A stretch of 64,000 bases of DNA from Muribaculaceae bacterium Isolate-013 (NCI) (GCA_004102785.1 SCEJ01000006.1:16618-80617), one strand, 5' to 3'; counted from the stretch's first letter, positions 8,001 through 16,829 are shown. Numbers and translations are program-made. Notes: a model not told the origin generated them from the sequence alone.

Positions 8001-8987
8001 ATGAGAAAGTCCATATCCAGATCTGCAATCGCTGCCGCTGCCGCCGCTGTGCTGGCATTCGCGCCGGCGGCCGCTCCCGAAGCCTCGGCCGATACATTCG
8101 AGCCTTTCAAATTCGGCAATTTCGACCAATGGGTCACACGCAACATAAAGGAGTCGGCCATAATCGGCGGAAACCAGAAGACACTTTATGAAATCGGCCC
8201 CACGGCAACGCTCAACGGCGCGTCGCCCTACGTGAGCCGCGGCGGCTCGCCATGGGCCACCTCCAACGTCTACGCCAAGGTGCACGGCGTGGTGAAAGGG
8301 AGCAACGCCGTATTCCCCGACGCGCACGGCTCCGGAAAATGCGCTAAACTCACCACCATCATGGAGAGCTGCAAGGCGCTTGGCATTATCAACATCGACG
8401 TGCTCGTGGCCGGCTCCATATTCCTGGGTCGGATAATAGAACCGGTCACCTCCACCAGCAACCCCTATGCAAAGATGGAGATGGGGATACCGTTCACCCG
8501 CCGCCCCAAGGCGCTCCGGTTCGACTACAAGGTGAGTATGCCCGCGGCGTCCGACCGCGTCTACTCCTCCGGATTCGGCAAGAAGAAAACCTACAAAGGG
8601 CACGACTCGGCCGAGGTGTACGTGCTGCTTCAGCGCCGCTGGGAGGATGCCGACGGCAATCTCTATGCCAAGCGTGTCGGCACCGGGCGCGAGCGCTACG
8701 GCGCGTCGACCTCCGGATGGGTCAGCGCACACCGCATCCCCATACTCTACGGCGACATCACCTCGCATCCCGGATATAAATCCTACATGGGGCTAATACC
8801 GGAGGAGAAGAGCTACTACGCCCGCAACTCAAAGGGGAAAATGGTGCCCGTCAAGGAGGTGGGATGGGACGCCCCCGACGCTACCCCCACGCATATCCTC
8901 GTGATGGCGTCGGCCGGCTCCGGCAACGCCTACATCGGCACTCCCGGCCTCACCCTCTGGGTCGACAACATGGGCCTGGTCTACTGA
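8001..8987 (+). CDS. Exported protein with a probable PCMD (putative carbohydrate metabolism) domain
   Basis: A protein of 328 residues with an alanine-rich signal peptide (about 1-30, cleaved near ASA/DTFEPF). The mature part begins FKFGNFDQWVTRNIKES and continues with WATSNVYAKVHGVVKGSNAVFP and SGKCAKL. These features agree with my recollection of the Bacteroidetes PCMD domain (PF13201), a beta-sandwich thought to bind or process carbohydrate. The C-terminal half ends in TPTHILVMASAGSGNAYIG, also typical. No lipobox is present, so it is probably periplasmic. The enzymatic activity of this family is not established. It stands alone between apt and an acyltransferase gene, with a terminator right after it. 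Confidence 0.7.
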   Translation: MRKSISRSAIAAAAAAVLAFAPAAAPEASADTFEPFKFGNFDQWVTRNIKESAIIGGNQKTLYEIGPTATLNGASPYVSRGGSPWATSNVYAKVHGVVKGSNAVFPDAHGSGKCAKLTTIMESCKALGIINIDVLVAGSIFLGRIIEPVTSTSNPYAKMEMGIPFTRRPKALRFDYKVSMPAASDRVYSSGFGKKKTYKGHDSAEVYVLLQRRWEDADGNLYAKRVGTGRERYGASTSGWVSAHRIPILYGDITSHPGYKSYMGLIPEEKSYYARNSKGKMVPVKEVGWDAPDATPTHILVMASAGSGNAYIGTPGLTLWVDNMGLVY

Positions 8988-9000
8988 ATTTTCTGAGTAA

Positions 9001-9027
9001 AAAAGGAGCGGGAATCGCTCTTTTTTT
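9001..9027 (+). terminator. Intrinsic terminator after the PCMD gene
   Basis: Stem GGAGCG/CGCTCT with a 5-base loop, flanked by A-run and T-run that can extend the pairing. The T tract runs straight into the promoter of the next gene. Confidence 0.7.
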
Positions 9028-9039
9028 GTAATTTTGCGC

Positions 9040-9047
9040 TATCTTTG
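9040..9047 (+). promoter_or_regulatory. -7 promoter box, 5 bases from the start codon
   Basis: TATCTTTG fits TAnnTTTG. The ATG of the acyltransferase is at 9053 (or 9059), so the transcript would have almost no 5' leader. No good -33 element is visible at normal spacing. Confidence 0.5.
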
Positions 9048-9052
9048 GAAAA

Positions 9053-10021
9053 ATGTACATGAAAGAAACCAACCAGAATACTGCCGGGGAGATGCTCCCG
9101 GGTGCGGACCACGAATATCAGTTCGAGAGCGCGGAGATGCGCGACCTCTACGAAAAATATAAGGTGAAGCCCGATGTGCTCACCGCTGACGACATTATGC
9201 GCATGGTGCCGAAACTCGCCTCGCATCCCCGCCTGGTGAACTGGCTGGTGCATGCCTTTGCCCTCGACAAGGTCAACGCCCTCCATGCCCACAACTGCCA
9301 CACCCCCGGGCCGGCTTTCGTGCGCGGTCTGCTCCACGACCTCGACATCACTGTGGAGGTGGAGAACGCCGCTGTTTACGAGAATCTCCCCGCAGGGCCG
9401 TTCGTTACCGTGAGCAACCACCATTTCGGCGCCCTCGACGGCATTATCCTCATCGACCTCATAGCGTCGAAGCGCCCGGAGTACAAGGTGATGGTCAACA
9501 TGTTTCTCGACTATATCACTGCCATGCGCCCCAATTTCATCGCCGTCGACGCCCATGCCACCGATGACCCCAAGAAGAAAGCGGTGTCGATGCAGGGGAT
9601 ACGCGAGTGCATAAAACTGGTGCGCGAGGGTGCGCCGGTGGGCTTCTTCCCCGCCGGGGCCGTGGGGAAGGTGAACTGGCGCGGACGCCTCCAGGACCGT
9701 CTGTGGCAGCCCACAATCATCACCCTCATTCAGAAGATGAAGGAGCCCGTGGTGCCGGTGTTCTTCCACGGCTCGCAGTCGTGGTGGTTCAACTTCCTGG
9801 GAGTGGTGTGCTGGCAGGCGCGCACCCTGCGCCACCCTGCCGAGGTGTTCCGCAAGAAGCACGCCACATTCAAGGTGACTTTCGGCAACCCCATATCAGT
9901 GGAGGAGCAGCAGCGCCACCAGGGCTCGCTCGAAGAGTTCGGCCTCTTCCTCCGCGAGCAGACATATTCGCTGCGCGACCGCCACGACCCCGACTGGTCG
10001 ACCCTCCGCATACTCCCCTGA
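9053..10021 (+). CDS. PlsC-type 1-acylglycerol-3-phosphate acyltransferase family protein
   Basis: A protein of 322 residues. The acyltransferase catalytic motif HX4D is at H124-D129 (NHHFGALDG), and the later block GFFPAGAVGK is the usual substrate-binding motif region (PEG-like). No signal peptide or clear transmembrane helix is seen at the start, so it is probably a peripheral inner-membrane enzyme. It probably transfers an acyl group to a lysophospholipid or another lipid acceptor. The exact substrate is not clear: relatives include hemolysin-like and ornithine-lipid acyltransferases. A second start (ATG at 9059) is only two codons away. Confidence 0.8.
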   Translation: MYMKETNQNTAGEMLPGADHEYQFESAEMRDLYEKYKVKPDVLTADDIMRMVPKLASHPRLVNWLVHAFALDKVNALHAHNCHTPGPAFVRGLLHDLDITVEVENAAVYENLPAGPFVTVSNHHFGALDGIILIDLIASKRPEYKVMVNMFLDYITAMRPNFIAVDAHATDDPKKKAVSMQGIRECIKLVREGAPVGFFPAGAVGKVNWRGRLQDRLWQPTIITLIQKMKEPVVPVFFHGSQSWWFNFLGVVCWQARTLRHPAEVFRKKHATFKVTFGNPISVEEQQRHQGSLEEFGLFLREQTYSLRDRHDPDWSTLRILP

Positions 10022-10072
10022 CCGGCGTGCATACCATTTCAACAACCCGTTTGACCCCTTGCCCCACACTCT

Positions 10073-11317
10073 ATGGCTGACGACAAAATACAGCAGGCCA
10101 AGCTCCGCTTCGGCATCATAGGCAACGACCCTCAGTTGGAGCGCGCCGTGTGGCGCGCGCTGAAGGTGGCGCCTATTGATGTGGCTGTGCTTGTCACCGG
10201 CGAGAGCGGCACCGGCAAGGAGTTCTTCCCCCAGATCATACATGCCTTCTCGCCGCGCAAACACGCACGCTACATCGCCGTGAACTGCGGGGCGATACCC
10301 GAAGGCACAATCGACTCGGAGCTTTTCGGCCACGAGAAAGGAGCCTTCACCGGCGCCGTGGCAACCCGGAAGGGTTACTTCGAGGAGGCCGATGGCGGCA
10401 CGGTGTTTCTCGACGAGGTGGCCGAGCTGCCGCTCACCACGCAGGCCCGCCTGCTGCGTGTGCTCGAAAGCGGCGAGTTCATGAAGGTGGGCTCCTCGCA
10501 GGTGCAGAAAACCAACATCCGCATCGTGGCCGCCACAAACGAGGATATGGCGCGCGCCGTGGCGCAGGGGCGCTTTCGCGAGGACCTCTTCTACCGCCTT
10601 TCGGCAGTGCGTATAAAGGTGCCTCCTCTGCGTGAGCGCGGCAACGACATATCGCTGCTGGCACGCAAGTTCGCCTCGGATTTCGCCGGGGAATACCGCA
10701 CGGCTCCGGTGTCGTTCTCGCCGGAGGCGCTGATGGAGCTGACGCGCTACCGCTGGCCCGGAAACGTGCGCGAGCTGCGCAACGTCATCACCCGCCTGGC
10801 GGTGTTCGCCGAAGGTGAGCTTGTATCGGGCGAAAGGATGCGCGCCGAGCTCCCTGCCGAGGCCGCCAGCTATACCCCCGTCAAGGCCGGCGCACCGGGC
10901 TCCGACCGCTACGAACGTGAGCGCGAGATGCTCTTCAACCTAATATTCCGGATGCAGGAGGAGATAGAGGGGCTGCGGCGGCGCATTGAGCCGTCGGAAA
11001 GCTCCGCGCGCGCCCTTGCTCCGCATGGCGCCCGGGAGGATGCGCCGCCACCCTCAGCCGCGGCGATGCCGACCTCGCTGGTGAAATACCGCCCCATAGC
11101 CCCCGGCATAATATTGCCGCATCCGGCCGATGACGGGGTGATTCCGGTCACACCGGCCGAGGAGATACCTCCGGCCCGCACCCTTGAGGATACCGAGCGC
11201 GAGACCATACGCCGCGCCCTTGCCCGCAACCAGGGGCGTCGCAAAGCCACCGCCGCCGAGCTGCATATCTCCGAACGCACACTTTACCGAAAAATCAAAG
11301 AATACGGCCTGGAATGA
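10073..11317 (+). CDS. Sigma-54-dependent transcriptional activator (AAA+ and Fis HTH, no receiver domain)
   Basis: A protein of 414 residues. The AAA+ domain has Walker A GESGTGKE (43-50), the sigma-54 contact loop GAFTGA (90-95), Walker B VFLDEV (111-116) and the WPGNVREL segment. The C-terminus carries a Fis-type helix-turn-helix ([21 protein letters not shown] region, about 394-414). There is no N-terminal receiver or sensor domain: the AAA+ domain starts within about 20 residues. Activity must be set by expression, by a partner protein or by the long charged linker (about 255-370). Its stop overlaps the next ATG by 4 bases. This order with an LptE-like gene and secG is, as I recall, conserved in Bacteroidales. 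Confidence 0.93.
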   Translation: MADDKIQQAKLRFGIIGNDPQLERAVWRALKVAPIDVAVLVTGESGTGKEFFPQIIHAFSPRKHARYIAVNCGAIPEGTIDSELFGHEKGAFTGAVATRKGYFEEADGGTVFLDEVAELPLTTQARLLRVLESGEFMKVGSSQVQKTNIRIVAATNEDMARAVAQGRFREDLFYRLSAVRIKVPPLRERGNDISLLARKFASDFAGEYRTAPVSFSPEALMELTRYRWPGNVRELRNVITRLAVFAEGELVSGERMRAELPAEAASYTPVKAGAPGSDRYEREREMLFNLIFRMQEEIEGLRRRIEPSESSARALAPHGAREDAPPPSAAAMPTSLVKYRPIAPGIILPHPADDGVIPVTPAEEIPPARTLEDTERETIRRALARNQGRRKATAAELHISERTLYRKIKEYGLE

Positions 11318-11850
11318 AACCGAAGCCAAACCACATACTCCGCTCACTGCGGCTGCTCCTCCCGGCGCTGGCTCTGCTGCTGGCCGCCCCGGCATGTCGC
11401 ATAAGCTACAAGTTCAACGGCTCTGCCCTCGACTACAATATCTACAAGACCATCAACATCGGCCAGTTCCCGATACGCGCCGCACTGGTCTATGCTCCGC
11501 TCCAGCAGACTTTCGAGAACGAACTGATGGACTATGTGACCCGCAACACACGCCTGCAGATCACCGAAGGTGCCTCCGACCTCGAGATGGAGGGGGAAAT
11601 AACCGGCTACAACCTCTCGCCGCAGGCCGTAACCGAGGATGCCTATGCCTCGCAGACGCGTCTCACCATCTCCGTGCGGGTGCGCTACACCGACTCGCGC
11701 AACGATGCCAACGATATTGACCAGACTTTCTCGGCCTACCGCGACTTCGACGCCTCGATGATGCTCGACGAGGTGCAGGACCAGCTCTGCCAGGAAATCG
11801 CCAAAGAGCTTGTGGAACTTATTTTCAACTCCACTCTCGGCAACTGGTAA
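11314..11850 (+). CDS. LptE-like lipopolysaccharide assembly lipoprotein
   Basis: A protein of 178 residues with a lipoprotein signal peptide (lipobox APAC, cysteine 28) followed by RISYKFNGSALDY. The LptE family in Bacteroidetes typically starts this way: a short lipoprotein with a YxF/G/S motif after the cysteine and a segment like LEMEGEITGYNLSP. LptE plugs the LptD barrel and helps LPS reach the outer leaflet. Neighbours fit the conserved Bacteroidales order of sigma-54 activator, LptE, TPR protein and SecG. Start and upstream stop overlap as ATGA. The function is inferred from family resemblance and gene order. Confidence 0.8.
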   Translation: MKPKPNHILRSLRLLLPALALLLAAPACRISYKFNGSALDYNIYKTINIGQFPIRAALVYAPLQQTFENELMDYVTRNTRLQITEGASDLEMEGEITGYNLSPQAVTEDAYASQTRLTISVRVRYTDSRNDANDIDQTFSAYRDFDASMMLDEVQDQLCQEIAKELVELIFNSTLGNW

Positions 11851-11867
11851 CCACCCCTCCCCCCCCC

Positions 11868-11960
11868 GGATGGCTACTCTAACCCCTCCCCCCGAATGGC
11901 TACTCTAACCCCTAACCTCTAACCTCTAACCTCTAACCTCTAACCCCTAACCTCTAACCT
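11868..11960 (+). repeat. CTAACCT heptamer array with GGCTACT leader sequence
   Basis: Eight tandem heptamers (CTAACCC or CTAACCT) fill 11905-11960. They are preceded by two copies of a leader, GGATGGCTACTCTAACC (11868) and GAATGGCTACTCTAACC (11894). The same leader plus heptamers recurs at 18551-18582 and 38018-38059. The array ends 9 bases before the GTG start of the next gene. Confidence 0.85.
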
Positions 11961-11969
11961 GCCACGCCA

Positions 11970-12797
11970 GTGGACCGACTTACAGAAGCCCTGCGCTCCG
12001 CCAGTCCATCCCCCGGATGGGTGGCCGAAATGCGCCGAAAATACCCCTTTTTCACCATCGCCATGGCGATGGAGCTGGCCTCATGCTCCGATGATGACGA
12101 GCGCCGGCGCATGATGTTGCGCCTGCGCCTGGCCTCGCCGTCGCCCGAGGCCATGGAGCAGCTTGCCGGAAAAGCCGACCCCCGTTTCGCATCATTCTAT
12201 CCACCCGTGGAAAAGCCCCGCACCCCCGACACCGACACCGCCATCGACGACTTCCTGGCGCGTTACGCCACAACCACCCCAGAAGAGGAGGCGCTCCTCG
12301 AAAGGATGATATTCAACCCGGTGCCCGACTACGCCCAGCAGCTTGCCCGCGAGGCCGCCGGCACCCTCCCCGCCACACCGGCGCCGGAGGGCGACTCGCA
12401 GGACGACCGCATCTCGCGTTTCATCCTCGCCAATCCGCCGGCAACCGCCGGCGAACCGGCTGAAATCTCCCCCGCTCAGACCCCGCCGGTTCAGGCCGCC
12501 GGCACCCCTGCCGCCGCTCCGGCAAAGAGCGCCCGCAAGTCATCAGGGCGCCGTCAACAGTCGTCTGAGCCCGGCGAAAACACCCTGCTGAGCGAGTCCC
12601 TGGCCAAAATATACATAAAATCGCACAAGTATGAGCGTGCATTTGAAATTCTTAGCCGTTTAAGTTTGGAATTTCCCGAAAAAAGCCGTTACTTTGCAGA
12701 CCAATTGCGTTTTCTGCGGAAACTGATTATAATCCAGCAGCACCGCGACCAATCTTCCGCCTCGTCAGCCGAGGGGGCTCCCACCGAAAAAAATTAG
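11970..12797 (+). CDS. TPR-like protein between LptE and SecG, function unknown
   Basis: A protein of about 275 residues. The N-terminal third is helical and charged (MRRKYPFFTIAMAMEL, SDDDERRRMMLRLRL). The middle is a proline/alanine-rich linker (about 130-195). The C-terminal 70 residues (LSESLAKIYIKSHKYERAFEILSRLSLEFPEKS) form a recognisable tetratricopeptide-like pair of helices. No signal peptide or membrane segment, so it is cytoplasmic. The start is uncertain: GTG at 11970 directly follows the heptamer array, and an ATG at codon 21 is an alternative, although the residues before it look conserved in character. Proteins of this layout before secG are common in Bacteroidales; their role is unknown. 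Confidence 0.75.
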   Translation: MDRLTEALRSASPSPGWVAEMRRKYPFFTIAMAMELASCSDDDERRRMMLRLRLASPSPEAMEQLAGKADPRFASFYPPVEKPRTPDTDTAIDDFLARYATTTPEEEALLERMIFNPVPDYAQQLAREAAGTLPATPAPEGDSQDDRISRFILANPPATAGEPAEISPAQTPPVQAAGTPAAAPAKSARKSSGRRQQSSEPGENTLLSESLAKIYIKSHKYERAFEILSRLSLEFPEKSRYFADQLRFLRKLIIIQQHRDQSSASSAEGAPTEKN

Positions 12798-12812
12798 GAA
12801 TAAAGAATAAAA

Positions 12813-13199
12813 ATGTACACCTTAATCATTGTTTTAACTGTTTTAATCTCTATCCTGCTCATTATCGTAGTGCTCGTGCAGAAGTCGAAAGGCGGAGGTC
12901 TCTCCTCCTCGTTCGCCGGCTCAAACCAGATTATGGGCGTGCGACGCACGAATGACTTCATAGAGAAGGCTACATGGACCCTTGCGGCCATCATCGGCGT
13001 TCTTTCGATTCTCTCGGTGTTCGTGATGCCCCGCAACGTGGTGCAGAGCGGCACCCGCGTAAAGCCCGTGCAGACAACTACCGTAGTCGGCGGAGCCGCC
13101 TATGAGACCCCTGCCGCCGCTCCCGCCCCCGCAAAGGAGGAAGCCGCTGCCGCCACTGAGGCTCCTGCCGAAACCCCTGCCGCTCCCGCCGCCGAATAA
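12813..13199 (+). CDS. secG: Preprotein translocase subunit SecG
   Basis: A protein of 128 residues that joins SecY and SecE in the inner-membrane protein export channel. Two transmembrane helices (about 2-22 and 50-70) flank the cytosolic loop VLVQKSKGGGLSSSFAGSNQ, which carries the family signature. The C-terminal 45 residues are an alanine/proline/glutamate-rich tail, longer than in enteric SecG but usual in Bacteroidetes as I recall. It begins 16 bases after the upstream gene and is likely in the same operon. Confidence 0.95.
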   Translation: MYTLIIVLTVLISILLIIVVLVQKSKGGGLSSSFAGSNQIMGVRRTNDFIEKATWTLAAIIGVLSILSVFVMPRNVVQSGTRVKPVQTTTVVGGAAYETPAAAPAPAKEEAAAATEAPAETPAAPAAE

Positions 13200-13304
13200 T
13201 TGACGCACGGCAAGCTGCTTCCGGGTTATCAGGCGGAAAAATATATCGGGAGTGTCAGCCAACGACGCTCCCTTTGTCACATACCGGCTATCATCTTCAT
13301 CTCC

Positions 13305-13715
13305 ATGGCAAAACAACACTCTCTTTGCACCAAGGCCGCCACTCTGACGCTGCTCGGGGCGCTCTGCGCCTGCAACGGGCTGTCGGACCGCGAGAAAGAA
13401 CTCGTGGGGAAATACTACAACACAGCCCTTTCCGACATGAAGCCGGAAATAGAGCTCAACGATGACCGCTCGGCCGTGGTGCGCGCAATCCGTCCGGGCG
13501 ACCTGGTCTATTCGGTTGACGCCCGCTGGGAAGCCACCGCCGACTCCCTGATTCTCATTCCCGATACAACCTCCATAGCCGTGGAGGAAGGCGACCCGGC
13601 TGCCGTAGGGCATGTGCCTGCGCGCCTGGCCTGGCCGATAGTGAAATACAACGACCAGACCCTCACCCTCATACGCAACCGCAACACCATCGACTATCGT
13701 CACCGCTACGAATAG
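13305..13715 (+). CDS. Small lipoprotein, function unknown
   Basis: A protein of 136 residues with a lipoprotein signal peptide (lipobox LCAC, cysteine 19-20 region) and a mature part starting NGLSDREKELVGKYYN. The ATG at 13305 is chosen because it gives a proper signal peptide; the frame is open further upstream but without coding character. The mature sequence is beta-rich with segments such as LNDDRSAVVRAI and WEATADSLILIPD, suggesting a small lipocalin-like or lipoprotein sandwich fold. No family is recognised with confidence. It lies 105 bases after secG. Confidence 0.75.
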   Translation: MAKQHSLCTKAATLTLLGALCACNGLSDREKELVGKYYNTALSDMKPEIELNDDRSAVVRAIRPGDLVYSVDARWEATADSLILIPDTTSIAVEEGDPAAVGHVPARLAWPIVKYNDQTLTLIRNRNTIDYRHRYE

Positions 13716-13772
13716 CCCCGTCGCTCCCTGCGGCTGCTCCCCTCTCCCCACCCTGAATCTTCTGCTTTCAAT

Positions 13773-14249
13773 ATGAAAAAACATCTCTACCTGCTTTCTT
13801 TTCTCTTCGCTGCCTTATTGTGGCTGACTGCCTGCGGCTCGGCCGCCGATGCCGCATCCGACCAGTTGCAGACTGCCGACGAGGCTATGGCCGCCGGCGA
13901 ATACACCCAGGCCCAGACTATTGTCGACAACCTGGTGGCTAAAGGCTACAAAGGGCTTTCGGAAGACAACCTCGGCCGCATGGCCGTGCTGCTGATGCGC
14001 CTGTCGGAGCATTCCGACAACGACGAGAACATCGCCGTGGCCACCGAATGCTACCGCGAGGCCGCCGTGCTGTCGGCCGATTCGCTCCACGCTTTCACCT
14101 CCACGCTCACTCCTGAGGAACTGGCCAACTTCTTTCTGGTCAAGCGTATAGCCACCGGTATCGACAATCCCGTGGACCTCACCGCCGAGGAATTCACCTA
14201 CGAGGATATGATAGGCTTCGACTCAATCGCCCCCCTGGATTTACCCTGA
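13773..14249 (+). CDS. Lipoprotein with TPR-like helices, function unknown
   Basis: A protein of 158 residues with a lipobox (LTAC, cysteine 21). The mature part is alpha-helical: QLQTADEAMAAGEYTQAQTIVDNLVAKGYKGLS has the spacing of a tetratricopeptide helix pair, followed by a second pair around NLGRMAVLLMRLSEH and ECYREAAVLSADS. It is probably anchored in a periplasmic face of the envelope. The C-terminus is acidic. Neighbouring lipoprotein and SUI1-family genes give no functional clue. Confidence 0.75.
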   Translation: MKKHLYLLSFLFAALLWLTACGSAADAASDQLQTADEAMAAGEYTQAQTIVDNLVAKGYKGLSEDNLGRMAVLLMRLSEHSDNDENIAVATECYREAAVLSADSLHAFTSTLTPEELANFFLVKRIATGIDNPVDLTAEEFTYEDMIGFDSIAPLDLP

Positions 14250-14264
14250 AACCACCACCCGCCT

Positions 14265-14594
14265 ATGGACTGGAAATCACAGCTCGACGCCCTCCGGGGC
14301 TCATTGCCGCAGGGGGAGGAGCCTGCCGCCGCGCAGCCCGAACCCGTCGCCGCTCCCAGGCAGGGACGGCTTGATGTGCTCCTCGACAAGAAAGGACGCA
14401 AGGGGAAAGCCGCTACCATCGTGGCCGGATTCACCCTCCCCGACGAAGAGGTGGAGGGGGTAGCCCGTCAGCTCAAGACGCGCCTCGGATGCGGCGGCTC
14501 GGCCCGTGGCGGCGAGATACTCATCCAGGGCGACAAACGCCGCGAAGTGGCCGAAGCCCTCTCGGCCCTCGGTTTCAGCAGCCGCATCATCTGA
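14265..14594 (+). CDS. SUI1/YciH family translation initiation factor-like protein
   Basis: A protein of 109 residues. The C-terminal 70 residues form the eIF1/SUI1 domain: KGKAATIVAGFTLPDEEVEG, then LKTRLGCGGSARGGEILIQGDKR, which carries the typical GCGG-type turn and the basic loop. Bacterial members (YciH) can influence start-codon discrimination. This may matter in a genome with few Shine-Dalgarno sequences and apparent leaderless mRNAs, but that link is speculation. It begins 15 bases after the preceding lipoprotein gene. Confidence 0.9.
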   Translation: MDWKSQLDALRGSLPQGEEPAAAQPEPVAAPRQGRLDVLLDKKGRKGKAATIVAGFTLPDEEVEGVARQLKTRLGCGGSARGGEILIQGDKRREVAEALSALGFSSRII

Positions 14595-14695
14595 CGCAGG
14601 GAATTCATCCTGCTGCCCCCTCCGGCATATCCCATAACCATTTTACCCGGCGGCCGGCGCCCGCGCTCGGTGCGCGGCCCCCACACCATCAATCC

Positions 14696-15313
14696 ATGAA
14701 AACATTCCGAATGTATCCCACCAGCATCAACCTCGACTATCTCGAGGAGGTGGTGGAGATTCTCAGCCGCGGCGGTGTTATCGTGTACCCCACCGACTCC
14801 CTTTATGCCATAGGCTGCGACGCGCTCCACAACCGCGCCGTGGAGCGTGTGTGCCGTCTCAAAGGGATAAATCCCGCAAAGCAGCGTCTGTCAATCTGTT
14901 GTGCCTCGATATCGCAGGCAAGCGAGTACGCGCAGATTTCCAACACATCTTTCAGGCTTATGAAAGATAACCTTCCCGGTCCGTTCACATTTATCCTGCC
15001 AGGCACTCCGAGGCTTTCCAAAGCCTTCAAAGGGCGCAGGGAGGTTGGTGTGCGTGTGCCCGACAATGCCATTGCCACCGCCATTGCCGAGGCTCTGGGG
15101 CATCCTCTGCTCACCGCCTCGGCCGAGTGGGACGACAGTGACCCCGCCGAGGCATCGCGCCCCGAGGCGGTGGAACTGCGCTATGGCAAGGATGTAGATG
15201 CGCTGGTCGACGGCGGCGATACCCCGGATATCCCCTCGGCTATCGTGTCGCTCGTGGGCCCCGACGCCCCCGAAGTATTGCGCCAAGGCCCGGTGCCCCT
15301 TTCAGAAAGCTGA
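14696..15313 (+). CDS. Sua5/YciO/YrdC family protein (threonylcarbamoyl-AMP synthase-like)
   Basis: A protein of 205 residues consisting of one YrdC domain. The family motif GGVIVYPTDSLYAIGCDA lies near residues 26-43, followed by LKGINPAKQRLSICC and LPGPFTFILPGT. Members with full activity make threonylcarbamoyl-AMP for the t6A tRNA modification; the YciO branch differs in activity. The ICC-for-typical-PLSVL variation makes the YciO branch plausible. The ATG at 14696 begins MKTFRMYPT. The last 74 bases overlap the 3' end of the convergent flippase gene, so the two messages are complementary at their ends. Confidence 0.88.
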   Translation: MKTFRMYPTSINLDYLEEVVEILSRGGVIVYPTDSLYAIGCDALHNRAVERVCRLKGINPAKQRLSICCASISQASEYAQISNTSFRLMKDNLPGPFTFILPGTPRLSKAFKGRREVGVRVPDNAIATAIAEALGHPLLTASAEWDDSDPAEASRPEAVELRYGKDVDALVDGGDTPDIPSAIVSLVGPDAPEVLRQGPVPLSES

Positions 15314-16745
15314 CACGCAGCCGGTGAAGGCTCCAGGCCGATGCCACCACGGCCACCACGGCCGCACCCTCCCATCCCAGATAAATCCTTGCCGCCGCCG
15401 CCGCCACGGTGGCAGCGAGCGTCATGAGCGTTATCTTCACCCCCTCGCCGCTTACTGTAAAACCGAATTTCCGGAAGTAGACTACCCCCACGGCCACGGA
15501 GTAGAGGCCGTACCACAGGGCATAGGCCGCGCCCATCCCGGCGATGCCCCACTGTTTGTAGAAGAGCATGTTGGCGCCGAGATAGAATACCGCCGAGAGC
15601 GCCTCTGTCCACAGAAACGCCTTGCCGTCACCTTTGGCGAGGATGGAGAAACTCAGGCACCACGAGAAAGCCCGGAGCACCGTGCCGACAATGCCCCATG
15701 TCACGAACGGCAGAATAACGTAGAATTCCGAATTGTAGAGGAAGCGCACCAGGAGCTTGTCGGCGGCGATGAACCATGTCACCACCGGGATGAGTATCAG
15801 CATTATAAGCCCCATTTCGTGGCTTACGAAGAGGCGGGTGCGCGCCCTGGAGTGTATCACCTGTGAGAGGCGCGGATAATACTCCACTGCTATGGCCGTG
15901 AACACAAGCCCGACGTAGCGGTTCACTATCGTGAAGCCGGCCTGGAAGAAGCCGGTCTGGGCCTCGCCGGCCTCCTTGTTGAGCCACCCCACGAACACGA
16001 ATGTCACCACGGCCGTAATAAACTCGCAGGCTGTGAGATAAGCGCCGAGTATCAGCATTTTCTTGCCGAGCGACAGCGACTGCCGCATGGTGATGCGCTG
16101 CTGCGGGGGCGCCACTTTCTCGTGAATCATGCCGATGGCCAGCCATGAGCAGACGCCGTAGGCCACAATCGAGGGGAGGATGGAGTCGATGCCCCATAGG
16201 CGGAACATCGGGATGCTCACAGCAAGTCCCCCGACGGCTCCCCACAGCATCCCCCGGGCGAGCCGGCGGAAGCGCTTGAGCCCTTGGAATACCGCTGACT
16301 CAGAGGCGGTGAGCGATGCCAGAAGCACTACTGCGGCCAGCAGGCAGAAGCACCATGCATGCCCCTTGTCGCCGAAAGCATAGAGGCTCATCGGCACCGA
16401 CAGGCATACCGTGAGCACAGCTCCGGCCAGTCCGAGCAGCCACCCCAGTCGTCTGACGGTTAGCACCGTGGCGGGGAGAGTGCGGCTGTCGGCCGCCGCA
16501 AGGTCGCGCACGGCGCTGGAGCGCAGGCCGAGCTGGCATGTGTTGTTGATCATCTCCAGGGCGGAGTTGAAAATCCCGTAAAGACCTATTCCGGCCGGGC
16601 CTATCCACAGAGCCACGAGCTTCACGCGCACAATCGAGCAGATGATTGTCACCACCTGCACGCTTCCGAAGATACTCATCACCTTGAGTACCCTCGAGCT
16701 CATTCCCCCCTTTGCCGGGGTCTGGCTTTCCGGTTGCTGTTGCAT
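15240..16745 (-). CDS. Polysaccharide flippase (Wzx-like, MOP/MATE superfamily)
   Basis: A protein of 501 residues with about 12-14 hydrophobic segments. The first is FGSVQVVTIICSIVRVKLVALWIGP-like, and GPAGIGLYGIFNS is characteristic of O-antigen or lipid III translocases. It probably moves undecaprenyl-linked glycan units across the inner membrane. No glycosyltransferase genes are adjacent; the Wec-like set lies 30 kb away. The start (ATG at 16745) is only 4 bases downstream of a TAACTTTG box, so the mRNA may be leaderless. The gene ends inside the convergent Sua5-like gene. Confidence 0.88.
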   Translation of the reverse strand: MQQQPESQTPAKGGMSSRVLKVMSIFGSVQVVTIICSIVRVKLVALWIGPAGIGLYGIFNSALEMINNTCQLGLRSSAVRDLAAADSRTLPATVLTVRRLGWLLGLAGAVLTVCLSVPMSLYAFGDKGHAWCFCLLAAVVLLASLTASESAVFQGLKRFRRLARGMLWGAVGGLAVSIPMFRLWGIDSILPSIVAYGVCSWLAIGMIHEKVAPPQQRITMRQSLSLGKKMLILGAYLTACEFITAVVTFVFVGWLNKEAGEAQTGFFQAGFTIVNRYVGLVFTAIAVEYYPRLSQVIHSRARTRLFVSHEMGLIMLILIPVVTWFIAADKLLVRFLYNSEFYVILPFVTWGIVGTVLRAFSWCLSFSILAKGDGKAFLWTEALSAVFYLGANMLFYKQWGIAGMGAAYALWYGLYSVAVGVVYFRKFGFTVSGEGVKITLMTLAATVAAAAARIYLGWEGAAVVAVVASAWSLHRLRVSFLKGAPGLGAILRGRRGPRATR

Positions 16746-16749
16746 GGCT

Positions 16750-16783
16750 CAAAGTTAGCAAAAAAAATCGAGAGGGGGGCAAA
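16750..16783 (-). promoter_or_regulatory. Promoter of the flippase gene
   Basis: TTTG at 16783-16780, 22 bases, then TAACTTTG at 16757-16750 on the minus strand. Only 4 bases (AGCC) separate the box from the ATG. Confidence 0.6.
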
Positions 16784-16829
16784 GTCGCCGCATTCCTCCA
16801 GTCCGGCCGTCCGAACGGAGCGGTCTATC

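Noticed and set aside
11905..11960. CRISPR array
   Set aside because: The repeat unit is 7 bases with no spacers and no cas genes; it is a simple tandem repeat.
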